DNA of 64,000 nt from Paracoccaceae bacterium (lineage in GTDB: Bacteria > Pseudomonadota > Alphaproteobacteria > Rhodobacterales > Rhodobacteraceae): positions 17,056 to 81,055 of the forward strand of contig SBGD01000048.1 in assembly GCA_006226775.1 (NCBI GenBank). Reading direction: 5' to 3'. Each line of letters starts with the position of its first letter. The first letter of the stretch is position 1. This document shows positions 7,891 through 17,420 of this stretch, piece by piece. The translations under genes and the position numbers were made by a program. A model generated the notes under the pieces. The model was not told the origin of the DNA. It saw only the letters and a program-made list of their open reading frames with translations, and did not search any database.

Positions 7891-8874
7891 ATGATGAAAC
7901 GCCTCGCCTTCGTGATCCTCCTGGCCGGCCTGGCCTGGTCGGGCCATTGGCTCTGGGGGTGGTACAGCCTGTCGACCGCCTACGAGGGCTGGTTCGCCGA
8001 ACGCCGCGCCAAGGGCTGGCAGGCCGACTATGCCGACATGGCGATCCGCGGCTTTCCCAACCGCCATGACACCACCTGGACCGAGCTGCGCCTGACCGAC
8101 CCCGAGAGCGGCATCGGCTGGCGCGCGCCCTTCTTTCAGCTGTTCCTGCTCAGCTACAACCGCCATCACGCCATCGCCGCCTGGCCCGACCGCCAGCTGA
8201 TCCTCACCCCCGAGGGCGAGATCGAAGTAACCAGCGACAGCCTGCAGGCCAGCGTCATCACCTCCGGCGCGGAGCACGCCCTGGAGCGCGCCAACTTCGC
8301 CGCCGATGTCCTGAACCTGACCCGCGGCGAGAGCACCACCGCGCTGGCCCGGCTGCGCGCCGGCGTGCAGCGCGGCGAGGGCGCGGCCTATGACCTCGCG
8401 CTCTCGGTGGAGGGGTTGGCGCTGCCCGCCGCCCTGCTGCGCGCCACCGGCGGCGCCCTGCCCGAGACCTTCCACGAGGCCCGGCTGCAGGCGCAGGTCA
8501 CCTTCGATGCCCCCTGGACCCTGGGTGCGGCCAAGACCCGGCCGCAGCCGCGAAGCCTCGACCTGACGCGGGCCGAGCTGGCCTGGGGCCCGATGGCGCT
8601 GCGCCTGGCCGGCGATCTTGCTATCGACGCCGCGGGGCGGGCCACGGGCGAGGTCCATCTGCAGGCCAGGAACTGGCAGGAGATGCTGGCGGTGGCGCGC
8701 GCCTCGGGCCGGGTTTCCGCCCTGGCGCTCGACGGGCTGGAGGCGACGCTCGGGCTGATGGCGCAGTTCTCCGGCAGCCCAACCTCGCTGGACGTGACGC
8801 TGACGCTGGACGACGGCCAGATGCGCCTCGGCCCGCTGCCCCTGGGCGCGGCCCCGCGGCTGGTCTTGCCCTGA
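7891..8874 (+). CDS. DUF2125 domain-containing protein
   Basis: A 327-residue protein with an N-terminal hydrophobic segment (residues 4-20, an uncleaved or cleaved signal) followed by the motif WYSLSTAYEGWFAERRAKGW typical of DUF2125 proteins of alphaproteobacteria. The rest is beta-strand-rich with alternating polar/hydrophobic residues, resembling AsmA-like or lipid-groove proteins. Two adjacent ATGs are possible; the first was chosen because AGGAG lies eight bases upstream (7878-7882). It presumably acts in the periplasm. Function is unknown in the family and the neighbours do not suggest one. Confidence 0.82.
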   Translation: MMKRLAFVILLAGLAWSGHWLWGWYSLSTAYEGWFAERRAKGWQADYADMAIRGFPNRHDTTWTELRLTDPESGIGWRAPFFQLFLLSYNRHHAIAAWPDRQLILTPEGEIEVTSDSLQASVITSGAEHALERANFAADVLNLTRGESTTALARLRAGVQRGEGAAYDLALSVEGLALPAALLRATGGALPETFHEARLQAQVTFDAPWTLGAAKTRPQPRSLDLTRAELAWGPMALRLAGDLAIDAAGRATGEVHLQARNWQEMLAVARASGRVSALALDGLEATLGLMAQFSGSPTSLDVTLTLDDGQMRLGPLPLGAAPRLVLP

Positions 8875-8891
8875 CACGGGGCCCCATCGCA

Positions 8892-8967
8892 CCGCAGTCC
8901 CGGACTTGATCCGGGACCTCACCTGTCCCGTCTGCCATGAGGTCCCGGATCAAGTCCGGGACTGCGG
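8892..8967. repeat. Paired inverted repeat, family A copy 1
   Basis: Perfect 30-bp inverted repeat (8892-8921 and 8938-8967) with a 16-base spacer, between the DUF2125 and M20 genes. Each arm is itself a small hairpin (TCCCGGA, 5-base loop, TCCGGGA). Related copies are at 15998-16067 and 20323-20387. It looks like a REP/BIME-type extragenic element. Confidence 0.85.
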
Positions 8968-9048
8968 ATCGCGGATCGCCGTTGCAGCGCTCTCTTGCCA
9001 CTCCCTCTCCCCCTTGCGCCCGGAAGACCCAGCGGCAAGACTGCCGTC

Positions 9049-10380
9049 ATGACCCATGCCACCGACCGATTGCGAACCGAAATCACCGCCCGGCGCGACG
9101 ATTTGGTCGCGCTGACCCAGGACCTGATCCGCTTCCCCACGCTGAACCCGCCGGGCGCGCAGTACCGCGAGATCTGCGACTACCTCGCCCGACGGCTGGG
9201 CAAACGCGGCTTCGACTGCCGGATGATTCGCGCCCAAGGGGCGCCGGGCGACGGCGACCGCCACCCCCGCTGGAACCTCCTGGCCCGGCGCGAGGGCGCT
9301 GTCCCCGGCGACTGCGTGCATTTCAACTCGCACACCGACGTGGTCGAAGTCGGCCAGGGCTGGAGCACCGATCCCTTCGGCGGCGAGGTCCGCGACGGGC
9401 GGGTCTACGGCCGCGGCGCCTGTGACATGAAGGGCGGGCTGGCCACCTCGATCATCGCGGCGGAGGTCTTTGTCGACCTTTTCCCGGAGTTCGCCGGCGC
9501 CATCGAGATCTCTGCCACCGCGGACGAGGAATCCGGCGGCTACGGCGGCGTGGCCTACCTCGCCGAACAGGGGGTCTTCGCCCCCGAGCGGGTGCAGCAC
9601 GTCATCATCCCCGAGCCCCTGAACAAGGACCGCATCTGCCTTGGACATCGCGGCGCCTGGTGGGCCGAGATCGAGACCCGGGGCGAGCTCGCCCATGGCG
9701 CCATGCCCTTTCTCGGCGATTGCGCGGTGCGCCACATGGGCGCGGTGATCGAGGCTTTCGAGACCCGGCTCTATCCGGCGATGGCGGCGCGGCGCACCGA
9801 CATGCCGGTGGTCCCCGAGGGCGCGCGGTCCTCGACCATGAACATCAACTCGATCCACGGCGGCGAGGCCGAGCAGGCCGAGGATTACACCGGCCTGCCC
9901 GCCTATTGCGTGCCCGACAGTTGCCGCATGGTGATCGACCGGCGCTACCTGGCCGAGGAAAGCCACGCCAGCGTCTCGGGCGAGTTGCGCGCGCTGCTGG
10001 AGGATCTCAAGGCCACGCGGGCGAAGTTCGACTACCGGCTGGAAGAGCTGAACCACGTCGCCCCCTCGATGACCGACCGCGCCGCGCCGGTGGTCACGGT
10101 GGTCGCCGCCGCGATCCGAGAGGTGCTGGGCCGGGCGCCGGAATATGTCGCTTCGCCCGGTACTTACGACCAGAAGCACATCGACCGGATCGGGCGGCTG
10201 AAGAATTGCATCGCCTATGGGCCGGGCATTCTGGAACTGGCGCACAAGCCCGACGAATGGGTCGGGATCGACGACATGACCCAGAGCGCGCAGGTCATGG
10301 CGCTGACCTTGGCGGCTTTGTGCCTGGGGAATTCCTTGGGGACATTTGGGGGCTCTGCCCCCTCGCCCCCCGGAGTTTGA
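9049..10380 (+). CDS. M20 family metallopeptidase (ArgE/DapE-type deacylase)
   Basis: A 443-residue cytosolic zinc hydrolase of the M20 family (acetylornithine deacetylase/succinyl-diaminopimelate desuccinylase group). Metal and catalytic residues are visible: H95 and D97 in FNSHTDVV, D126 in GRGACDMKGG, E160-E161 in TADEESGG, and H399 in AHKPDEW. The substrate cannot be assigned from sequence: it is not clearly ArgE or DapE, and no arginine or lysine pathway genes are adjacent. The start is the ATG giving MTHATDRLR; in-frame sequence upstream runs into the inverted repeat. The last ten residues (GGSAPSPPGV) are encoded by a dispersed 3'-end repeat, so the native C-terminus probably ended shortly before. 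Confidence 0.85.
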   Translation: MTHATDRLRTEITARRDDLVALTQDLIRFPTLNPPGAQYREICDYLARRLGKRGFDCRMIRAQGAPGDGDRHPRWNLLARREGAVPGDCVHFNSHTDVVEVGQGWSTDPFGGEVRDGRVYGRGACDMKGGLATSIIAAEVFVDLFPEFAGAIEISATADEESGGYGGVAYLAEQGVFAPERVQHVIIPEPLNKDRICLGHRGAWWAEIETRGELAHGAMPFLGDCAVRHMGAVIEAFETRLYPAMAARRTDMPVVPEGARSSTMNINSIHGGEAEQAEDYTGLPAYCVPDSCRMVIDRRYLAEESHASVSGELRALLEDLKATRAKFDYRLEELNHVAPSMTDRAAPVVTVVAAAIREVLGRAPEYVASPGTYDQKHIDRIGRLKNCIAYGPGILELAHKPDEWVGIDDMTQSAQVMALTLAALCLGNSLGTFGGSAPSPPGV

Positions 10381-10434
10381 CAGGCAAGATGAAGCAGGGG
10401 ACGGTCCCAAGCTTCATCTTGCCGAGTAAACTCC
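10348..10434. repeat. 3'-end repeat element, family C copy 1
   Basis: Starts with a GGGGGC/GCCCCC hairpin (10348-10353 and 10357-10362), then CCCCCCGGAGTTT, then a long inverted repeat with arms 10372-10394 (...GGCAAGATGAAG) and 10412-10434 (CTTCATCTTGCC...). The second copy is at 36227-36326. The first 33 bases are translated as the tail and stop of the M20 gene. It lies at the convergent junction with panC and may terminate both. Confidence 0.78.
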
Positions 10435-10516
10435 CGCCGGAGGCATGAAAGTTCTCTTGGTGAGACCTTCGCGGAAGCGCCGACGTGCGCCACGGGCGAG
10501 GGTCGCCGGAAAACCG

Positions 10517-11371
10517 CTACCGCGCCACCGGGACGTCGATATTGTCGATCAGCCGGACACCGGCCAGGTGCGCCGCGGCAAAGAGGCGGGCAGGCTCGGA
10601 GGCGGTCTCCAGCAGCGCCAGCGTGTCGCAGCTGCGCAATTCCAGGTAGTCGACCGACAGGAAATCGGCGTTTTCCAGCGCCCGGAGCGCCCTCGGCGTC
10701 AGGTCCGCCATCGGCTTGCCCGCGGCCAGGCCCCGGGCGATGTCTTCCATCACCTCGTTCAGCCGCGGCGCCTTGACCCGCGCGCGGTCGCTGAGCAGCA
10801 GGTTGCGCGAGGACATCGCCAGACCGTCGATCTCGCGGATGGTCGGGCAGCCCACCACCTCGACCCCGAGGTCGAGATCGCGCGACAGGCGGCGGACCAC
10901 CTGAAGCTGCTGGAAATCCTTTTCGCCGAAAAACGCCAGGTCGGCGGCGGTCTGGGTGAAGAGCTTGGTCACCACCGTCGCCACCCCGTCGAAATGCCCC
11001 GGCCGATGCGCGCCGCAGAGCACATCCGTCAGCCCCGAGACCGAGACCCCGGTGCAAAACCCCGGCGGATACATCGTGTCGCTCTCGGGCGCCCAGATCG
11101 CATCGATGTCGAAACGGTCGAGCTTGCGGGCATCCGCCTCCTCGGTGCGGGGATAATTGGCCAGGTCCTCGGGGCTGTTGAACTGCTTGGGGTTGACGAA
11201 GATGGTCACGATCACCCGGGTCGCGCGCTTCTTGGCCTCGGCCACGAGGCTGAGATGGCCGTCATGCAGCGCCCCCATGGTGGGCACCACGCCGATGGTC
11301 TCGCCCGCCCGGTGCCAGGTGCCGGTCATCTCGCGCAGGGTGGCAAGGTCACGCAGGATCGGCGCAATCAA
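10517..11371 (-). CDS. panC: Pantoate--beta-alanine ligase
   Basis: A 284-residue pantothenate synthetase that joins pantoate and beta-alanine using ATP, the last step of vitamin B5 synthesis. The ATP-binding HIGH-like motif is seen as [13 protein letters not shown] (H36, H39); [19 protein letters not shown] and [14 protein letters not shown] are further family hallmarks, as is the late MSSRNLLLS segment. Length is normal. The start ATG overlaps the panB stop by four bases, so panB-panC form a coupled operon. The panD and panE partners are not in this window. Confidence 0.96.
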   Translation of the reverse strand: MIAPILRDLATLREMTGTWHRAGETIGVVPTMGALHDGHLSLVAEAKKRATRVIVTIFVNPKQFNSPEDLANYPRTEEADARKLDRFDIDAIWAPESDTMYPPGFCTGVSVSGLTDVLCGAHRPGHFDGVATVVTKLFTQTAADLAFFGEKDFQQLQVVRRLSRDLDLGVEVVGCPTIREIDGLAMSSRNLLLSDRARVKAPRLNEVMEDIARGLAAGKPMADLTPRALRALENADFLSVDYLELRSCDTLALLETASEPARLFAAAHLAGVRLIDNIDVPVAR

Positions 11372-12192
11372 GAGGGGGCCTCGTCGGCAAAGACATGCTC
11401 GGGGCCCGGGAACCTGCGCGCGCGGACCTCTGCGGCATAGGCGGCGATGGCGGCCTCGCCCGCTTCGCCCAGCGCGGCATAGCGTTTGACGAATTTCGGC
11501 CGGAAGGCGGTGAAGAGCCCCAGCATGTCGTCGACCACCAGCACCTGGCCGTCGCAGCCCGCCGAGGCGCCGATGCCGATGGTGGGGATCGCGACCGCCG
11601 CGGTGATCGCATTGGCCAGCGTCTCCGGCACCTTTTCCAGCACCACCGCAAAGGCCCCGGCCTCGGCCACCGCTTGGGCATCGGCGGTCAGCTGCCGCGC
11701 ATCCTCGCCCCGGCCCTGGACCTTGTAGCCGCCCAGCGTGTTGACCGCCTGCGGCGTCAGGCCGATGTGGGCCATCACCGGCACGCCGCGGCGGGTGAGA
11801 AAGGCGATGGTCTCGGCCATGTGCACGCCGCCTTCGAGCTTGATCGCCCCGGCGCCGGTCTCGCGCATCAGCCGGGCGGCGCTGCGGAAGGCCTGCTGCG
11901 GGCCTTCCTCATAGGCGCCGAAGGGCAGGTCGACGACCATCATCGCGCTGTGCAGCCCGCGCGCCACGGCCTGGCCATGCAGGATCATCATTTCCATCGT
12001 CGCCTGCACGGTCGAGTCGAGCCCGTGCTGGACCATCGCCACGCTGTCGCCGACCAGCACGAAATCGCAATGCGCGTCCATCATCCGGGCCATGGGCGTG
12101 GTATAGGCGGTGAGCGAAACAATCGGCGTGCCCCCTTTCATCGCCCTGATCTGGTCAGGCATGGGAGCTTTGGGGCGGGCGGTCGCGCTCAT
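11368..12192 (-). CDS. panB: 3-methyl-2-oxobutanoate hydroxymethyltransferase
   Basis: A 274-residue ketopantoate hydroxymethyltransferase, which converts 2-oxoisovalerate and methylene-tetrahydrofolate to ketopantoate. Family motifs include [14 protein letters not shown], the Mg-binding [18 protein letters not shown] and [14 protein letters not shown]. The start giving [11 protein letters not shown] was chosen because it gives the normal family length; a longer in-frame extension lies antisense to the aldehyde dehydrogenase gene. It is the first gene of the panBC pair. Its promoter must lie in the 148-base gap shared with the divergent aldehyde dehydrogenase gene. Confidence 0.96.
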   Translation of the reverse strand: MSATARPKAPMPDQIRAMKGGTPIVSLTAYTTPMARMMDAHCDFVLVGDSVAMVQHGLDSTVQATMEMMILHGQAVARGLHSAMMVVDLPFGAYEEGPQQAFRSAARLMRETGAGAIKLEGGVHMAETIAFLTRRGVPVMAHIGLTPQAVNTLGGYKVQGRGEDARQLTADAQAVAEAGAFAVVLEKVPETLANAITAAVAIPTIGIGASAGCDGQVLVVDDMLGLFTAFRPKFVKRYAALGEAGEAAIAAYAAEVRARRFPGPEHVFADEAPS

Positions 12193-12340
12193 GGGCGAGC
12201 CTCCGAATTCATGGCAGTTGCCACGGATGTAGCAGGCACGAGACAGCAAATCCAGCACGTTGCGTGTCGGCAGGCCCCCGGGATTCCGGGCTTGCGGTGT
12301 GGCGCCGCGTCGACGATGGTCAAGCAAAAGGGAGGACAGG

Positions 12341-13786
12341 ATGCCTGATCCGGAACTGCCGTTCGATCCGTCGCTGGCCCTGATCGGCGGCGCCTGGCGC
12401 CCGGCCGAGGGCGGCGCGACGCTGGCGCTGCTCGACCCGTCGCAGGGCACCGAGCTTGCGCGAATCGCCCGGGGCGGGGCCCCCGACATCGACGCCGCGG
12501 TCAGCGCCGCACGGGCGGCGCGCGCAGGCGATTGGGGCCGGATGCCCGCGGCAGAGCGCGGCCGCATCCTGACCCGGATCGGCGCGCTGGTGCGCGAGCG
12601 CCTGGACTGGCTGGCCGAACTCGAGGCGCGCGACGTCGGCAAACCCCTGACCCAGGCGCGCAATGACGCGGTGGCGCTGGCGCGCTACTGCGAGTTCTAC
12701 GGTGGCGCCGCGGACAAGGTGCACGGGCAAACCATCCCCTATCTCGAGGGCTACACGGTCTATACCCTGCGCGAGGCGCATGGCGTGACCGGCCATATCA
12801 TCCCCTGGAACTACCCGATGCAGATCATCGGCCGCTCGATCGGCGCGGCGCTGGCGATGGGCAATGCCTGCGTGCTGAAACCGGCGGAAGAGGCCTGCCT
12901 GACCGCGCTGGCCTTTGCCTGGCTGGCCGAACAGGCGGGTCTGCCGCAAGGCGCGCTGAACGTGGTGCCGGGGCTGGGCGCCGAGGCGGGCGCGGCGCTA
13001 GCCGGCCATCCCGGCATCCAGCACGTGAGCTTCACCGGATCGGTCGCCACCGGCAGCGCGGTGCAGGTGGCGGCGGGGCGCAACGTGGTGCCGGTGACGC
13101 TGGAACTGGGCGGCAAGTCGCCGCAACTGGTGTTCGAGGATGCCGATCTCGACGCCGCCCTGCCCTTCCTGATCAACGCAGGCACCCAGAACGCGGGCCA
13201 GACCTGCTCTGCCTCGTCCCGCATCCTCGTGCATCACTCTCGCCACGCCGAGTTGCGCGAGTGCATGGCCGAGCGCTACAGCGCGCTCCGGGTCGGCCCG
13301 GCGATGGAGGACCTCGACGTCGGCCCGATGATCTCGGCCCGCCAGCAGGGGATCGTCGCGGGGTTCCTCGAAAAGGCCGCCGATCTCACCATTGCCGCCC
13401 AGGCCAAGGTGCCCGAGGGCCCCGGCCACTACGCGCCGCCGACGCTGCTCGACGCGGTGCCGCCCGATCATCCGCTGGCCCAGCAGGAGATCTTCGGCCC
13501 GGTTCAGGTCATCATCCCCTTCGGCACCGAGGAAGAGGCGGTGCGCATTGCCAATGGCACCGATTACGGGCTGGTCGCCGGCATCTGGACCCGCGACGGC
13601 GCGCGGCAGATGCGGCTGGCGCGGGCGCTGCACTCGGGGCAGGTCTATATCAACAATTACGGCGCAGGGGGCGGGGTGGAGCTGCCCTTCGGCGGGATCG
13701 GCAAATCCGGGCATGGCCGGGAAAAGGGCTTCGAGGCGCTCTACGGCTTTTCCACGCTCAAGACCGTGGCGGCCTTTCATGGATAG
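12341..13786 (+). CDS. NAD(P)+-dependent aldehyde dehydrogenase
   Basis: A 481-residue aldehyde dehydrogenase superfamily enzyme oxidising an unidentified aldehyde to the acid in the cytosol. Catalytic elements are complete: PWNYPMQ, the cofactor-loop FTGSVATG, general base E255 in LELGGK, and nucleophile C289 in GQTCSASSR, then IFGPVQV and the C-terminal SGHGREKG segment. The start ATG has a strong GGAGGA six to eight bases upstream. It is followed 45 bases later by an SDR dehydrogenase and a cupin, which suggests one catabolic operon (alcohol/sugar-acid or polyol oxidation by inference). No regulator is adjacent. Confidence 0.92.
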   Translation: MPDPELPFDPSLALIGGAWRPAEGGATLALLDPSQGTELARIARGGAPDIDAAVSAARAARAGDWGRMPAAERGRILTRIGALVRERLDWLAELEARDVGKPLTQARNDAVALARYCEFYGGAADKVHGQTIPYLEGYTVYTLREAHGVTGHIIPWNYPMQIIGRSIGAALAMGNACVLKPAEEACLTALAFAWLAEQAGLPQGALNVVPGLGAEAGAALAGHPGIQHVSFTGSVATGSAVQVAAGRNVVPVTLELGGKSPQLVFEDADLDAALPFLINAGTQNAGQTCSASSRILVHHSRHAELRECMAERYSALRVGPAMEDLDVGPMISARQQGIVAGFLEKAADLTIAAQAKVPEGPGHYAPPTLLDAVPPDHPLAQQEIFGPVQVIIPFGTEEEAVRIANGTDYGLVAGIWTRDGARQMRLARALHSGQVYINNYGAGGGVELPFGGIGKSGHGREKGFEALYGFSTLKTVAAFHG

Positions 13787-13831
13787 GCTCCGACCGCGGG
13801 CGGCAAGACACACCAACGAAAGAGGGTTCGC

Positions 13832-14572
13832 ATGAGACTGGAAGGCAAGACCGCCATCGTGACCGGCGCCGGATCGGGCTTTGGCGCGGGCATCGCGCAC
13901 AAGTTCCTGCAGGAGGGCGCGCAGGTCATGCTCGCCGATATCAACTACGAGGCCGCCCGCGACGTGGCCGAGGAATTCGGCGGCGTCGGCCAGCGCGTCG
14001 ATGTCTCGGATGCCGCCAGCGTGCAGCACATGATCGACAAGGCGGTCGAACTGATGGGCGGGGTCGACATCCTGGTGAACAACGCCGGGGTGACCCATCT
14101 GCCGGCGCCGATGGAGGAGGTCTCGGAAGAGGATTTCGACCGGGTCTTCGCGGTGAACTGCAAATCGGTCTACTACGGCGCGAAATCGGTGCTGCCGCTG
14201 ATGAAGGCGCGGGGCGCGGGCGCGATCCTCAACATCGCCTCGACGGCGGGCGTCTCGCCGCGGCCGAAGCTCAACTGGTACAATGCCTCGAAAGGCTGGA
14301 TGAACACCGCCACCCGCGCCATGGCGATCGAACTGGCGCCGCATGGCATCCGCGTCAACGCGGTCAACCCGGTGGCGGGCGACACGCCGCTCCTGGCGTC
14401 GTTCCTGGGCGAGGACACGCCGGAGATGCGCGACAAGTTCCTCTCGACCATCCCGCTGGGCCGGTTTTCCATGCCGGAAGACATTGCCAATGCCGCCTGT
14501 TTCCTCTGCTCGGACGAGGCCAGCCTGGTGACCGGGGTCTGCATGGAAGTCGACGGCGGGCGCTGCATATGA
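13832..14572 (+). CDS. SDR family oxidoreductase
   Basis: A 246-residue classical short-chain dehydrogenase. The cofactor motif is TGAGSGFGAGIA (TGxxxGxG) near residue 13. LVNNAGVTH is the structural NNAG motif, the catalytic Ser is in LNIASTAG, and YNASKGW is the catalytic YxxxK. An acidic residue after the second strand (LADINYEAA) points to NAD(H) preference. It resembles 3-oxoacyl-ACP reductase/glucose 1-dehydrogenase-type enzymes, but the substrate is unknown. It is the middle gene of the ALDH-SDR-cupin cluster, and its stop overlaps the cupin start. Confidence 0.9.
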   Translation: MRLEGKTAIVTGAGSGFGAGIAHKFLQEGAQVMLADINYEAARDVAEEFGGVGQRVDVSDAASVQHMIDKAVELMGGVDILVNNAGVTHLPAPMEEVSEEDFDRVFAVNCKSVYYGAKSVLPLMKARGAGAILNIASTAGVSPRPKLNWYNASKGWMNTATRAMAIELAPHGIRVNAVNPVAGDTPLLASFLGEDTPEMRDKFLSTIPLGRFSMPEDIANAACFLCSDEASLVTGVCMEVDGGRCI

Positions 14573-14919
14573 AAGCGGTGAACCTGGCCGAGAAACTGGC
14601 GCGGGTTCACCGCCACTGGGATCCGCATGTGGTGGCCGACTACAATGACAACGAGGTCATGGTGGTGAAGTTCGAGGGCGCGTTTCCCTTCCACCTGCAC
14701 CCGGAGACCGACGATTTCTTCCTGGTGCTGGAGGGCGAGATGGTGATGGACCTCGAAGGGTCTTCGCATGTCGTCAAGGCCGGAGAGCTCTTCATCGTGC
14801 CCAGGGGCGTCACCCATCGCCCGCGCGCCGAGTCCGAATGCAAGGTGCTGCTGATCGAGCCGAAAGGTACACCCAACACCGGCGATCCCGCCACCGCGGC
14901 GAAAAAACCGCGCATCTGA
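14569..14919 (+). CDS. Cupin domain-containing protein
   Basis: A 116-residue single-domain cupin. The first cupin motif is FPFHLHPETDDFFLVLEGEM (His, His, Glu metal ligands) and the second is GELFIVPRGVTHRPRAE (third His). Such proteins are often mannose-6-phosphate-isomerase-like or small dioxygenase/isomerase-type metal proteins. It overlaps the SDR stop by four bases (ATGA), so it is translated with it and probably acts on the same compound. A sugar or keto-acid isomerisation role would fit, but this is inference. Confidence 0.88.
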   Translation: MKAVNLAEKLARVHRHWDPHVVADYNDNEVMVVKFEGAFPFHLHPETDDFFLVLEGEMVMDLEGSSHVVKAGELFIVPRGVTHRPRAESECKVLLIEPKGTPNTGDPATAAKKPRI

Positions 14920-14959
14920 GACAGCCCCGGCACCCGCCCCCTGCCCCAAGGATCCACCG

Positions 14960-15964
14960 ATGGAGATCGAGACCGGCCCGAAGAACCTGATCACCGATGT
15001 CACCGGCCTGCGCGTCGGCAATGCCCGCGACGCGGCGCTGAAATCCGGCTGCACGGTGCTGGTGGGCGAGGCGCCTTTCGTCGCCTCGGTCGCCGTCATG
15101 GGCGGCGCCCCCGGCACAAGGGAAACCGACCTGCTGGCGCCGGACAAGATGGCGCCCGCGGTGGATGCGCTGGTGCTTTCGGGCGGTTCGGCCTTCGGGC
15201 TGGCGGCGGCGCAGGGGGTGATGGAGGCGCTGGCCGCACAGGGCCGGGGCTTCGCGGTGGGCTCGGCCCGCGTGCCGCTGGTGCCCGCCGCGATCCTCTT
15301 CGACCTGCTCAACGGCGGCGACAAGGCCTGGCCGGAAAACCCCTACCCCGCGCTGGGCCGCGCGGCATTGCAGGCCGCCGCGGGCGACTTCGACCTCGGC
15401 TCCACCGGGGCCGGGACCGGCGCCACCACGGCGATGCTGAAAGGGGGCCTCGGCTCGGCCTCGCAGCGCCTTGAGGGTGGCGTCACCGTGGGCGCGCTGG
15501 TCGCCGCCAACCCGGTGGGCGCGGTCACCACGGCAGGCGAGCGGCATTTCTGGGCCGCCCCGTTCGAGATCGGCGCGGAGTTCGGCGGCCTCGGCCCCGA
15601 CCCCAGCCCCCGCGCCCTCGACCTGCGCCAGAGCCGCAAGCTCTCGGCCATGGCCGCCGGCGCCAATACCACCATCGCCATCGTCGCCACCGATGCACTG
15701 CTCACCAAGGCCCAGGCCCGGCGCATGGCCACTGCCGCCCATGCCGGCATCGCCCGCGCGGTGGTGCCCTCGCATACGCCGATGGACGGCGACCTGGTCT
15801 TTGCCGCCGCCACCGGCCAGGTGGCGCTCACCGCGGCCGACTGGCAGATGCTCGAGATCTGCCACGCCGCCGCCACCTGCCTGTCGCGCGCCATCGCCCG
15901 CGCGATCCATCTCGCCACGCCCGCCCCCGGCGACACGATGCCCTGTCACGGGCAAGGGGTCTGA
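14960..15964 (+). CDS. P1 family peptidase (DmpA-like aminopeptidase)
   Basis: A 334-residue N-terminal-nucleophile-type peptidase of the DmpA/S58 family. These proteins are made as one chain that cleaves itself to expose a Ser or Thr nucleophile. Visible motifs are ITDVTGLRVGNA at the start, LVLSGGSAFGLAAAQGVMEAL in the middle, and GSTGAGTGATT followed by KGGLGSAS, the region around the autocleavage site. Family members remove N-terminal residues (D-Ala, L-residues or beta-amino acids). The gene follows the cupin by 40 bases and could belong to the same transcript, although a functional link is not obvious. Confidence 0.87.
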   Translation: MEIETGPKNLITDVTGLRVGNARDAALKSGCTVLVGEAPFVASVAVMGGAPGTRETDLLAPDKMAPAVDALVLSGGSAFGLAAAQGVMEALAAQGRGFAVGSARVPLVPAAILFDLLNGGDKAWPENPYPALGRAALQAAAGDFDLGSTGAGTGATTAMLKGGLGSASQRLEGGVTVGALVAANPVGAVTTAGERHFWAAPFEIGAEFGGLGPDPSPRALDLRQSRKLSAMAAGANTTIAIVATDALLTKAQARRMATAAHAGIARAVVPSHTPMDGDLVFAAATGQVALTAADWQMLEICHAAATCLSRAIARAIHLATPAPGDTMPCHGQGV

Positions 15965-15997
15965 GGGCAAAGCGACCCCCCTGGCACCAGGTCCGCC

Positions 15998-16067
15998 GCG
16001 TCCCGGCCTTGCGCCGGGACCTCTGCTCGACCCTTGGCCATGAGGTCCCGGCGCAAGGCCGGGACGC
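15998..16067. repeat. Paired inverted repeat, family A copy 2
   Basis: Perfect 26-bp inverted repeat (15998-16023 and 16042-16067) with an 18-base spacer, in the gap before leuB. Each arm is a hairpin TCCCGGC-loop-GCCGGGA. Compared with copies 1 and 3, the stem has an A-to-C change matched by T-to-G on the other side, a compensatory pair. Confidence 0.85.
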
Positions 16068-16183
16068 GCCGGTCGAGCCCCCGGATCGCCGCGCCGCAGC
16101 CCCCCGGCCCGCAAGCTTTCTTGACCCTCGCGCAGCCATTGGCTAGGCGAGGACCAAAGCAAAAGCGACAAAGGAACAGCCCC

Positions 16184-17290
16184 ATGAGCACGCATTCCCT
16201 TCTGATCCTGCCCGGCGACGGCATCGGCCCCGAGGTCATGGAACAGGTGCGCCGCATCATCGACTGGTACGGCGACAAGCGCGGGCTCAAGTTCGAGGTC
16301 AGCGAAGACCTCGTCGGCGGCTGCGCCTATGACAAGCATGGCACCCCCCTGCACGACGACACCATGGCAAAGGCACAGGAAGTCGATGCCGTCCTGCTGG
16401 GCGCCGTGGGCGGGCCGCAGTACGACAATCTCGATTTCAGCGTGAAGCCCGAACGCGGCCTGCTGCGCCTGCGCAAGGAGATGGACCTTTTCGCCAACCT
16501 GCGCCCCGCGCAATGCTTCGACGCGCTGGCCGATTTCTCCTCGCTGAAAAAGGAGGTGGTCTCGGGCCTCGACATCATGATCGTGCGCGAGCTGACCTCG
16601 GGCGTCTATTTCGGCGAGCCGCGCGGCGTGATCCGCGAAGGTAACGAGCGCGTGGGCATCAACACCCAGCGCTACACCGAGAGCGAGATCGCCCGCGTCG
16701 CGCGCTCGGCCTTCGAGCTGGCGCGCAAGCGCGGCAACAAGCTCTGCTCGATGGAAAAGGCCAATGTGATGGAATCGGGCGTGCTCTGGCGCGACGTGGT
16801 GACCGAGGTGCATCAGGCGGAATATGCGGATGTGGAGCTGTCCCACATGTACGCCGACGCCGGTGCCATGCAGCTGACCCGCTGGCCCAAGCAGTTCGAC
16901 GTGATCGTCACCGACAACCTTTTCGGCGACCTGCTGAGCGATCTCGCCGCCATGCTGACCGGGTCGCTGGGGATGCTGCCCTCGGCCTCGCTCGGCGCAC
17001 CGATGGACAATGGCCGACCCAAGGCGCTCTACGAGCCGGTGCATGGCTCTGCCCCCGACATCGCCGGTCAGGGCAAGGCCAACCCGATCGCCTGTATCCT
17101 CAGCTTCGCCATGGCGCTGCGCTACAGCTTCGACCAGGGGGACGAGGCCGCAAGGCTGGAAAAGGCCGTCGAGACGGTGCTGGCCGATGGTGTGCGCACC
17201 GCCGACCTGCTGCAGGCCGATGGCGCCAGGCCGGTCTCGACCTCGCAGGCCGGTGACGCGATCCTCGCCGCTCTCGACGCCTCGCTCTGA
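16184..17290 (+). CDS. leuB: 3-isopropylmalate dehydrogenase
   Basis: A 368-residue NAD+-dependent decarboxylating dehydrogenase, the third enzyme of leucine synthesis (3-isopropylmalate to 2-oxoisocaproate). Hallmarks are [22 protein letters not shown], the substrate arginines around [29 protein letters not shown], the metal-binding [10 protein letters not shown], and [19 protein letters not shown]. The start ATG has AAGGA upstream. In this genome it is separated from leuC/leuD, which lie some 30 kb away on the opposite strand. Confidence 0.96.
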   Translation: MSTHSLLILPGDGIGPEVMEQVRRIIDWYGDKRGLKFEVSEDLVGGCAYDKHGTPLHDDTMAKAQEVDAVLLGAVGGPQYDNLDFSVKPERGLLRLRKEMDLFANLRPAQCFDALADFSSLKKEVVSGLDIMIVRELTSGVYFGEPRGVIREGNERVGINTQRYTESEIARVARSAFELARKRGNKLCSMEKANVMESGVLWRDVVTEVHQAEYADVELSHMYADAGAMQLTRWPKQFDVIVTDNLFGDLLSDLAAMLTGSLGMLPSASLGAPMDNGRPKALYEPVHGSAPDIAGQGKANPIACILSFAMALRYSFDQGDEAARLEKAVETVLADGVRTADLLQADGARPVSTSQAGDAILAALDASL

Positions 17291-17420
17291 GCCTCGCAGC
17301 GGGGCGGGAAACCCCCGTTCCGCGCCCCTCCGGCAGAGGTCTGCCGGCGGGCATCTGCGCCCTCGACGCGGGCCAAGGCGTTGGGATAGCCTGCGGCTGA
17401 CCCAACCCGAAAGGTGCCCC

